46,604 nt of DNA from the IMG/VR virus record IMGVR_UViG_3300038701_002500, positions 1-46,604 of that record, one strand, 5' to 3'. Below, in pieces: positions 41,385 to 46,604 of this stretch. Under the pieces are notes generated by a model. The model made no database searches and was not told the DNA's origin. It saw nothing but the letters and a program-made list of their open reading frames with translations. Position numbers and translations under genes: made by a program. How positions within the stretch are numbered: the first letter of the stretch is position 1; each line of letters opens with the position of its first letter. This stretch comes from a virus.

Positions 41385-42265
41385 TGGCCGGGCGTCGGCG
41401 TGGAAAATCGGGCCGCTTCTTAGAGGGGCGGCTTTCTGGCGGCTTGCACCCAGGCGGGCCCGTTCGGGGCTTCAAGCGTGGGGCAGCGCTCACTACCTCC
41501 CAAACTCTGGGGGACACCTTCACCTATAATGGTCAGGACGCACCCGCTGAGTTTCGCTTCGACGGCACCGAGTTCCCCTTCGATGGGACGGCGTTTTCCC
41601 GGAACTGGGCAGATGAAGTTTCTGGCACGAATCTTGCGGCAGAGGGCTCTTCGCCTGCGGTTACTTCTGTAACCGACTTTGCAGGAGCGAATGCCCCCTT
41701 CTTCGATGGCAATGGAGCAACGTTTGGTGAGCGCTTCGTCAGTGGTGAGTCGGACCTAGGAGATGTTGGCACGGCCGACTTCATCTTAGAGGCCATCATC
41801 CGCATTCCGGGCGCAGTTTCGGGCGTTATGGTCGCCAAGCAGCTGAACAACTCCAATGACGGTTGGTCATTCCGGACCAATGCCAGCAACATTTATATGA
41901 ACCTTAACTCCCCATTAGGGGCGGTTAATATCCTCATTTCGCGGGCCACCTTCACCTTGGATGAGTGGAACCACTTTGTGCTCGCGATCGACCGGTCGGG
42001 GAACGGGATTATGTGGTGTGGTGAGACGGGCGTAGCCCAGACAGCTGTGGTCACGGGCGTGGCGGATTCTATGGACAACGCGCTCGGCCTCGCCATCGGG
42101 GACTTCTCATCCTCAACAAACACCAAGGCCGAATTCGAACTTGCACATACCGCTATGTACCTCCCGAGCAATCTGGACCTCTCAAGCAGTACAAACCTCG
42201 TCGCCGCCTGTAACGCTCGGTATGAAGCAATTGGCGGGACCCCCGGGAGTACGTTAGGAACGTGA
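41384..42265 (+). CDS. LamG/concanavalin-like protein, candidate receptor binder
   Basis: 293 aa. The basic N-terminus (RRRGKSGRFLEGRL) could anchor to virion; residues about 110-270 have the LamG pattern (DFILEAIIRIPG, GWSFRTN, FTLDEWNHFVLAIDRSGNG). This fold binds sugars or proteins. Probably tail spike/fibre tip. Confidence 0.7.
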   Translation: MAGRRRGKSGRFLEGRLSGGLHPGGPVRGFKRGAALTTSQTLGDTFTYNGQDAPAEFRFDGTEFPFDGTAFSRNWADEVSGTNLAAEGSSPAVTSVTDFAGANAPFFDGNGATFGERFVSGESDLGDVGTADFILEAIIRIPGAVSGVMVAKQLNNSNDGWSFRTNASNIYMNLNSPLGAVNILISRATFTLDEWNHFVLAIDRSGNGIMWCGETGVAQTAVVTGVADSMDNALGLAIGDFSSSTNTKAEFELAHTAMYLPSNLDLSSSTNLVAACNARYEAIGGTPGSTLGT

Positions 42266-42266
42266 T

Positions 42267-42530
42267 ATGTCCGAGCTAGGAGAGCTCAAAGTGATGGTAA
42301 GGCATTTAGAACATCGATTGGCGGAAGTAGAGAGGGATATCAAGCCTCTTCCTGAAGTGCGGTTCGAAGTGGGCCACCTAGAGAAGGACATGCGGGAGGT
42401 GCAGTCCAAGACGGATGCGCTCGAGAAGCAAATGCTAAAAATCACTACGTATGTTACAATTTGTGCTGCGGTGGGGTCTCTTATTGCCTCCGTCGCGGTT
42501 AAAGCAATCACTCATTACATGGGATTCTAA
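42267..42530 (+). CDS. XhlA-like membrane-anchored coiled-coil lysis protein (87 aa)
   Basis: A long charged coiled coil (MVRHLEHRLAEVERDIK, EVGHLEKDMREVQSKTDALE) ending in one transmembrane helix (ITTYVTICAAVGSLIASVAV). This is the XhlA-type lysis helper or coiled-coil holin. Directly before a holin candidate and an amidase. Confidence 0.75.
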   Translation: MSELGELKVMVRHLEHRLAEVERDIKPLPEVRFEVGHLEKDMREVQSKTDALEKQMLKITTYVTICAAVGSLIASVAVKAITHYMGF

Positions 42531-42769
42531 TGAAATCTGGTATCAAAACCTCTGAATTTTGGCTCGGCCTTGCAGCACTTCTTCTCCCTATCCTGGGGCA
42601 GGTGTTGGAGATGCCTATTGTCAAGGAAAACGCAATCGCTGCGGCCCTCCTTGCCGGCCTTTACGCCCTCGGGCGTGCCTTCGTTAAGGGCAAAGCCGAA
42701 GCTGGCAAAGCCCTCGTAGAAGAAGCCAAAGCGCTTAAGGGAGAGCCGCTCGACGTGGAAAAGCCCTAA
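42530..42769 (+). CDS. Holin candidate (79 aa)
   Basis: Two hydrophobic helices (FWLGLAALLLPILGQVL and AIAAALLAGLYALGRAF) and a charged tail rich in K and E. One base overlap with the preceding gene. Size and position are typical of holins. Confidence 0.75.
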   Translation: MKSGIKTSEFWLGLAALLLPILGQVLEMPIVKENAIAAALLAGLYALGRAFVKGKAEAGKALVEEAKALKGEPLDVEKP

Positions 42770-42783
42770 GCGACGCTGCTAGT

Positions 42784-42969
42784 TTGAAGCCTGGGTCGGG
42801 GTCCTTGGACCTCGGCCTACTGGCCACAGAAGACACCCTTTCGGCGTCGCTTAAAGCAAAACACAGGTTCAATAGCACATGGTACGCGTTCGCCGAGGCA
42901 GGGTTAGACAAACGTTGGCGTGGGCCCACGAAAGGGCGAGCGCTCTTAGGCTTGGGAGCCAGGTGGTAG
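42784..42969 (+). CDS. Short possible protein with aromatic-rich end, TTG start (61 aa)
   Basis: The only available start is TTG at 42784, without a good ribosome-binding site. The second half (NSTWYAFAEAGLDKRWRGPT, GRALLGLGARW) looks like outer-membrane beta-strands. It fills the gap between holin and amidase. May be a remnant of a longer gene. Confidence 0.4.
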   Translation: MKPGSGSLDLGLLATEDTLSASLKAKHRFNSTWYAFAEAGLDKRWRGPTKGRALLGLGARW

Positions 42970-42971
42970 GC

Positions 42972-43523
42972 ATGGAAATTCACAACCGAGTCCCAGCGGA
43001 ACTACCGCACAAAGTGCGCAAGCTCAAGGCCATCAAGTCCTTGGTCGTGCACCGCATCATGGACCGCGAGGAGTACTTTGCGGGGCCAGAAGCCGTCGTT
43101 GCCGCCTTTGAAGATACATCCAAGTATGCTGCAGGCTCCTACACAGGTGGCAAGACCCCCTATCATTTCTTCCTCGACCGGAGCGGGCGCGTCTTCCAAC
43201 TGCTTCCCCTTACCCGTATTGGGCCCGGGGCGGCGGGCATCAACACCCAGAGCATCCACATCGCCCTTAGTGGGGACTTTCGTGTGCAACCTCCCTCGAC
43301 GGGCCAGCTGCATGGCCTCAAGGGCCTGCTCGTCAAGCTCCAGCTCATGCTGGGGGACAAGGAAGTACGGGGCCATACTGAACGCGGGTTCAGTGGTAAA
43401 GTCCGGACTGCAATCGGCAAGCAGTGCCCCGGCAAGCAGCTGAACCTGGACGCAGTACGCACGCAAGTTAAACTAGCACTCACGCTTAAACGGGCGCAGA
43501 ACGCCTATGGAGTAATAATCTAA
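42972..43523 (+). CDS. Amidase_2-type endolysin (183 aa)
   Basis: N-acetylmuramoyl-L-alanine amidase fold with zinc ligands H27 (VVHR), H135 (GHTERG) and C152 (QCPGKQ), the set found in T7 lysozyme. Cuts the peptide from muramic acid in the cell wall. No signal peptide, so it needs the holin. Start at 42972 chosen over the frame opening at 42879, which overlaps the previous gene. Confidence 0.9.
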   Translation: MEIHNRVPAELPHKVRKLKAIKSLVVHRIMDREEYFAGPEAVVAAFEDTSKYAAGSYTGGKTPYHFFLDRSGRVFQLLPLTRIGPGAAGINTQSIHIALSGDFRVQPPSTGQLHGLKGLLVKLQLMLGDKEVRGHTERGFSGKVRTAIGKQCPGKQLNLDAVRTQVKLALTLKRAQNAYGVII

Positions 43524-43885
43524 TGGCACGTTCATACCCTAAACAAAACTTCCCCACTATGGGGCCTAACGAAGGCGCTTCCGCAAACGGCAAGCCAATC
43601 AAGACCTGGAACCCCGAGTATGACGTCGTGCCTCTAGGCCATGGTAGGGCGAGCGGTCAAGTCACGCCAGGCGGCAAGATGCGCGAGATCAAAGGGCCCG
43701 CAGCAGACCAGTACATGGAAGTCGCCGAGCTAGTTTCGGCCGAGCCTGACATGCAAAAGCGCATGGAAGCTATTATGAAGCTCAATCAGGACGGTGGTTT
43801 CGGTTGGATGGGCGATGATATCATCGCAATCGCCGAAATGGCGGAACGAATGTCGGGTAGAAAAGGCTATTTCCCTGGCGAATAG
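43523..43885 (+). CDS. Protein of unknown function (120 aa)
   Basis: Polar, glycine-rich N-terminal part (NFPTMGPNEGASANGKP) and helical C-terminal half (AEPDMQKRMEAIMKLNQDGG, DIIAIAEMAERMSG). One base overlap with the amidase gene. May be a late structural or lysis-linked protein. Confidence 0.6.
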   Translation: MARSYPKQNFPTMGPNEGASANGKPIKTWNPEYDVVPLGHGRASGQVTPGGKMREIKGPAADQYMEVAELVSAEPDMQKRMEAIMKLNQDGGFGWMGDDIIAIAEMAERMSGRKGYFPGE

Positions 43886-43893
43886 CGCTTAAA

Positions 43894-43907
43894 CGCACTA
43901 TAGTGCG
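43894..43907. promoter_or_regulatory. 14-bp palindrome containing a -10 hexamer
   Basis: CGCACTATAGTGCG is a perfect dyad. Its centre holds TATAGT (43899-43904), seven bases before the ATG at 43912, so a bound protein would block the promoter of the phosphoesterase. Confidence 0.6.
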
Positions 43908-43911
43908 TCGT

Positions 43912-44658
43912 ATGACCAAAACAAAGCGCATCATCATCTTCCCGGACGCCCACTGGCCGTTCGTTGACAAGAAAGCCTGGGCCCTTGCCTGCAAAGCAGC
44001 GAAAGGCTTTAAGCCAGATATCTTTGTTAATCTTGGCGATTGCTACGATTTCAATGCTACTAAGCGCCATCGTAAGCTCCCCAAGATCGAAAAAGATACC
44101 TGGTCATTGCAGAAAGAGCTGTCTAAGGTTCAGAAGGCGGCCACAGACATGCTTGCTATCGGAGCAAAACGAAATGTCTTCATCATGGGTAACCATGAGG
44201 ACAACTTTGATCGATACATCGCAGACCGAGCGCCCGAATTAGCGGGCCTCTTCGATGTGCCGGAACTGGTGGGACTTGATGAAGAAAAGTGGGAAATCGT
44301 CGGCTACCGAGACGACATCAAAATCGGAGCAACGTACTACACACACGAGTGTGGCTTCTCTGGAGCGAACGCAGTGAGGCAGAGCCAAGCAGCCTACGGG
44401 GGTAATGTCGTACATGGTCATACACATCGTATGGACTACCGTATACGGGGCAATCTCCGTGGCCAACCGCATGTCGGCGCTAGCTTTGGGTGGCTCGGAG
44501 ATGTGAAACAGGTAGATTATATGCATCGGGTGTCCAAAGCGCGCGAGATGATTCACGGATTTGGCTATGGTTACATACTCCCGAACGGCGAGACCCATCT
44601 CCGTCCTGCCCCCATCGTTAAGGGGAAGGTCATCGTCGAAGGTAAGATTTACAAATGA
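43912..44658 (+). CDS. Calcineurin-like metallophosphoesterase (248 aa)
   Basis: Complete set of motifs: D12-x-H14 (PDAHW), D43 in NLGDCYD, GNHED with N94-H95, H145 in YTHECG and GHTH at 169-172. Hydrolyses phosphoesters; in phages such proteins may process nucleotides, RNA or signalling nucleotides, and the substrate cannot be told here. Start at 43912 without a ribosome-binding site. The last base region overlaps the HNH start (ATGA). Confidence 0.9.
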   Translation: MTKTKRIIIFPDAHWPFVDKKAWALACKAAKGFKPDIFVNLGDCYDFNATKRHRKLPKIEKDTWSLQKELSKVQKAATDMLAIGAKRNVFIMGNHEDNFDRYIADRAPELAGLFDVPELVGLDEEKWEIVGYRDDIKIGATYYTHECGFSGANAVRQSQAAYGGNVVHGHTHRMDYRIRGNLRGQPHVGASFGWLGDVKQVDYMHRVSKAREMIHGFGYGYILPNGETHLRPAPIVKGKVIVEGKIYK

Positions 44659-45125
44659 TTAGTCCCCTCCTAGTAAAGCAATTCTGGTCCCGCATTAAGC
44701 GTGGGCCAGGCTGCTGGGAGTGGCAACGGGGGCGCAAGGGCTATGGCCAGGTCTGGTTAGAGGGGAAGAAGTGGTACGCACATCGGTTGGCCTACACCCT
44801 TTGTAGAGGGGAAATTCCTCCAGGAAAGAGCATCTGCCATACCTGCGACAACCCTAGGTGTGTACGTCCTAGCCATCTCTGGCTGGGTTCCCAGACAGAT
44901 AACATGCGAGACATGGGGCGCAAGGGACGCACCAATACCCAGAAGATATCCTTCGCCCAGCGACAGAAGATTCGCGCCCGTTATGCCAAGGGGGACGTGC
45001 TGCAGAAGACATTAGCCACAGAGTACGGGGTGGCCAATAGCGTGATAAGCGCGATTGTAAACTACAGGATAGGCTCCGATGACCCGAGACCAAATACCAA
45101 AAAGCATTCACCTAGGGGGCCATGA
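44655..45125 (+). CDS. HNH homing endonuclease, second copy (156 aa)
   Basis: AHRLAYTL, ICHTCDNPRCVRPSHLWLG and TDNMRD form an HNH_3 core; a C-terminal YGVANSVISAIV is helix-turn-helix-like. Related in plan to 28413-28934, with about the same length. ATGA start overlapping phosphoesterase. Confidence 0.88.
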   Translation: MISPLLVKQFWSRIKRGPGCWEWQRGRKGYGQVWLEGKKWYAHRLAYTLCRGEIPPGKSICHTCDNPRCVRPSHLWLGSQTDNMRDMGRKGRTNTQKISFAQRQKIRARYAKGDVLQKTLATEYGVANSVISAIVNYRIGSDDPRPNTKKHSPRGP

Positions 45126-45489
45126 AATCCCCGTAAAGCTCGTTAAGCATGTTCCCGGCGATGAAGACGAGCACGTGTTCGGTCATTACGACCCCAAAAC
45201 CATGACAATCAGGATACGAAAGGACCTCCGCCCATCGATGATGGAGGAGGTCTTCGTACACGAGGTCGTGGAAGCTATCAATGATATCTTCGAGCTAAGG
45301 CTCGCCCATAATAAAATACAGACCCTTGGGGTCGCTTTACATCAGGCGTTACTATGCCAATCGAGCACGTCGGAGACGCCTTCCCCCTCTTCGAAATCAC
45401 CTTCCGAGGAAGCCTCCCGCCCATCGCGTGGTTCTTCTGGGGCTTGGGAGTTGGATTTGGATTCGGGATCGGACTTGGACGACTACTAA
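45079..45489 (+). CDS. Metallopeptidase-like phage protein with overprinted tail (136 aa)
   Basis: Residues 1-92 have the pattern of small phage proteins with HEVVE (61-65) followed by INDIFELRLAH and H77, related to HExxH metallopeptidases but with E instead of the second H. The last 44 residues are serine-rich low complexity (SETPSPSSKSPSEEAS) and coincide with another gene in a different frame. Overlaps the HNH gene by 47 bases. Confidence 0.7.
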   Translation: MTRDQIPKSIHLGGHEIPVKLVKHVPGDEDEHVFGHYDPKTMTIRIRKDLRPSMMEEVFVHEVVEAINDIFELRLAHNKIQTLGVALHQALLCQSSTSETPSPSSKSPSEEASRPSRGSSGAWELDLDSGSDLDDY

Positions 45490-45497
45490 AGTTCTAG
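45354..45497 (+). CDS. Overprinted small transmembrane protein (47 aa)
   Basis: In the frame not used by the metallopeptidase-like gene, ATG 45354 to TAG 45497 encodes MPIEHVGDAF...ending with a glycine-rich transmembrane helix (AWFFWGLGVGFGFGIGLG) and LLKF. The hydrophobic codons read out of frame give the serine-rich tail of the other gene, so this frame is probably the constrained one. The ribosome-binding site is weak (CAGG). Confidence 0.55.
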   Translation: MPIEHVGDAFPLFEITFRGSLPPIAWFFWGLGVGFGFGIGLGRLLKF

Positions 45498-45812
45498 GTC
45501 TTTATTGCTCTCGCAAGGAAAGCCCTTCCATTCGGAAGCGCCCGCGAGGGTAGCGAGCATGATGCATTCGCCGACCTTGGACACGTAAATACACACCTTG
45601 ACCCCCTCACGGAAGTCTTCAGAGCAGCCCTGGAGATAGATTTCGTGGCCAATATGGGCAGGTGGCTCGCCGAAGAGGCTGGAAGTCCGCACGGCCATAT
45701 CGGGCCGCTCTGGCGCAGGGGATTCCTTCTTGGGGACTGAAGGAAGGGGCTTGTGGGCGCAACACGCAGTGAAGACACCCAGGAACACGAGAACAGGAAA
45801 TAACTTAATCAT
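45486..45812 (-). CDS. Small lipoprotein at the convergent end (108 aa)
   Basis: Signal peptide MIKLFPVLVFLGVFTAC with lipobox cysteine C17, then a proline-rich linker (HKPLPSVPKKESPAPERPD) and a domain with three cysteines. Reads leftward, against the late genes, overlapping the overprinted membrane gene by 12 bases. Start at ATG 45812. It may be an outer-membrane spanin or a superinfection-exclusion lipoprotein. Confidence 0.65.
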   Translation of the reverse strand: MIKLFPVLVFLGVFTACCAHKPLPSVPKKESPAPERPDMAVRTSSLFGEPPAHIGHEIYLQGCSEDFREGVKVCIYVSKVGECIMLATLAGASEWKGFPCESNKDLEL

Positions 45813-45818
45813 AATCAA

Positions 45819-45824
45819 ATTATG
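45819..45824 (-). promoter_or_regulatory. -10-like hexamer before the lipoprotein (minus strand)
   Basis: CATAAT on the minus strand, six bases (TTGATT) before the ATG at 45812, no ribosome-binding site; -35 matches at three positions. Confidence 0.45.
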
Positions 45825-45930
45825 ACGGTTTTTTCGTGATTTGGGTAGGATTTAACCCATTTCCCGCATAATCGATTTTGGCTTCCGGGGCCGGCCTCAC
45901 ATCCCAGCGCTGCCATGACTTTGTCAATTG

Positions 45931-45970
45931 AAAAACCCCCTGCCCCCAACGTTATGTAAGGAACAGGGGG
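45931..45970 (-). terminator. Leftward terminator after the DNA polymerase
   Basis: Stem CCCCCTG/CAGGGGG (minus strand) followed by TTTTT (45935-45931). Ends the replication arm. Confidence 0.8.
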
Positions 45971-46032
45971 GGGTCTTCTTATATGCTTGGTTGAAAAGCT
46001 AATCAGCAACGAAGAAGCATAAATTATTAAGA

Positions 46033-46065
46033 TAGAACACCCGATGGGTGAAGGTTCTATTTTTC
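46033..46065 (+). terminator. Rightward terminator at the end of the late arm
   Basis: Stem ATAGAAC (46033-46039) with GTTCTAT (46055-46061) enclosing ACCC-GAT-GGGT, then a run of five T. It closes the late transcript before it enters the polymerase gene in antisense. Confidence 0.8.
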
Positions 46066-46096
46066 CCTAACACTCGAAGAACCACCACCATCCTAT

Positions 46097-46604
46097 TTAG
46101 CCTACCAGCTCTTTCATAATCCCGTCAAGGTCTTCCCGCTGAATCTCGTCCTGCATTTCGCCCCAATTCCGCCCAATCGCGGTATCCGTGGGGAAGGGCA
46201 TGGTGTACCCGTTCCAGGTGATGTCACGCTGCATGGACGTTTTGAGCATATCGTACATCTGATGCGGGTCGGAGCCCTCGATGACGATCTCGTCATGAAC
46301 TTGAAAGATGATGCGAACGTCCGTGCCTTCGCATAGCTCGTTGAGGTGCAGGATAGAGGCGTTCATAATATCCCCCGCGCTGCCCTGGATGGGGTAGTTG
46401 AAGACCTTCGTAGGCTCGATGCGCCCGTCATGGAAGTACTCGCGGCGCCCACTCATAGGGACCTCGACGTAGCAATTCTCCCGGGCGATGTCCATCCACT
46501 CCTCCTGCATCTCTTTGATGGCGGGGTGCTCCTCATACCAGGACTTAATGACGCGCTTAACAAACGCCAGCTGCACCTTGGGGAACTTGGGCAGGAGCGT
46601 CCTC
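46097..46604 (-). CDS. DNA polymerase, C-terminal part (continues into 1-2149 across the circular junction)
   Basis: This is the 3' end of the polymerase gene that starts at 2149. It carries the rest of the fingers and palm, with NYPIQGSAGDIMN and the motif C residues QVHDE (D778 of the joined protein) that bind catalytic metal. Bases 46478-46602 duplicate 2-126, so the last part of this entry is the same DNA as the start of the window. The joined frame is uninterrupted. The stop at 46097 is followed on the minus strand by hairpin terminators at 46033-46065 and 45931-45970. Confidence 0.93.
   Translation of the reverse strand, partial: RTLLPKFPKVQLAFVKRVIKSWYEEHPAIKEMQEEWMDIARENCYVEVPMSGRREYFHDGRIEPTKVFNYPIQGSAGDIMNASILHLNELCEGTDVRIIFQVHDEIVIEGSDPHQMYDMLKTSMQRDITWNGYTMPFPTDTAIGRNWGEMQDEIQREDLDGIMKELVG
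46478..46602. repeat. Terminal direct repeat, right copy
   Basis: Same 125 bases as 2-126; see that entry. Closing the molecule here restores one continuous DNA polymerase gene and gives a unique length of 46,476 bp. Confidence 0.95.

Noticed and set aside
45815-46009. Leftward 64-aa frame before the lipoprotein
   Set aside because: Includes the promoter region of the lipoprotein and has no ribosome-binding site or protein-like pattern.

Overview
The window is the essentially complete genome of a tailed double-stranded DNA bacteriophage. Bases 2-126 recur exactly at 46478-46602, so the two ends are the same place and the molecule closes into a circle of about 46,476 bp. The DNA polymerase gene runs across that junction. 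The virion genes (large terminase, portal, scaffold, major capsid, adaptor, tail/stabilisation protein, several internal or ejection proteins including one of 1104 residues, and no tape measure or sheath) point to a short-tailed podovirus-like particle; this is an inference from gene content. No integrase, excisionase or CI-like repressor and no phage RNA polymerase are visible, so the phage looks virulent and dependent on host RNA polymerase. Lipoproteins, an amidase and coiled-coil/holin-like proteins suggest a Gram-negative host, but the host cannot be named from the sequence.

Layout. The genome has two arms read outward from a control region at about 16.14-16.61 kb. The leftward (minus) arm covers 16135 down to 1 and continues across the junction to 46097. 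It begins with a very compact block of twelve small overlapping genes (16135-12445), including a DUF2829/Tad2-like protein, and this block ends at a strong leftward terminator (12317-12379). A gene-poor stretch of about 0.8 kb follows (11647-12444) with a G-quadruplex run, a palindrome and repeated operator-like sites. Next come small genes, a DeoR/WYL-type helix-turn-helix protein, a lipoprotein with a metzincin-like HExxH motif, a RepA-like ATPase, an SNF2-type helicase, a Cas4/RecB-like nuclease, a Sak4-like RecA-fold ATPase, a likely single-strand-binding protein, and a uracil-glycosylase-like/family A DNA polymerase fusion. This arm replicates and recombines DNA. One zinc-ribbon gene (8979-9182) lies on the opposite strand inside it.

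The rightward (plus) arm (16610-45497) holds a candidate small terminase, six beta-rich small proteins, large terminase, portal, scaffold, capsid, connectors, tail, ejection proteins, a LamG-like protein, a lysis cassette (XhlA-like protein, holin candidate, amidase), a calcineurin-like phosphoesterase, two HNH endonucleases and a metallopeptidase-like protein whose 3' end is overprinted by a small membrane protein. The arms meet at 45.5-46.1 kb, where a leftward and a rightward terminator face each other around a short lipoprotein gene.

Most genes overlap by 1-4 bases (ATGA, TAATG) and have clear GGAGG-type ribosome-binding sites. A minority instead have a -10-like hexamer only 6-7 bases before the ATG and no ribosome-binding site, suggesting leaderless transcripts. 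The most interesting candidates for new biology are the early overlapping cassette with the Tad2-like gene, the metzincin-like lipoprotein next to a small membrane protein, and the leaderless gene set.
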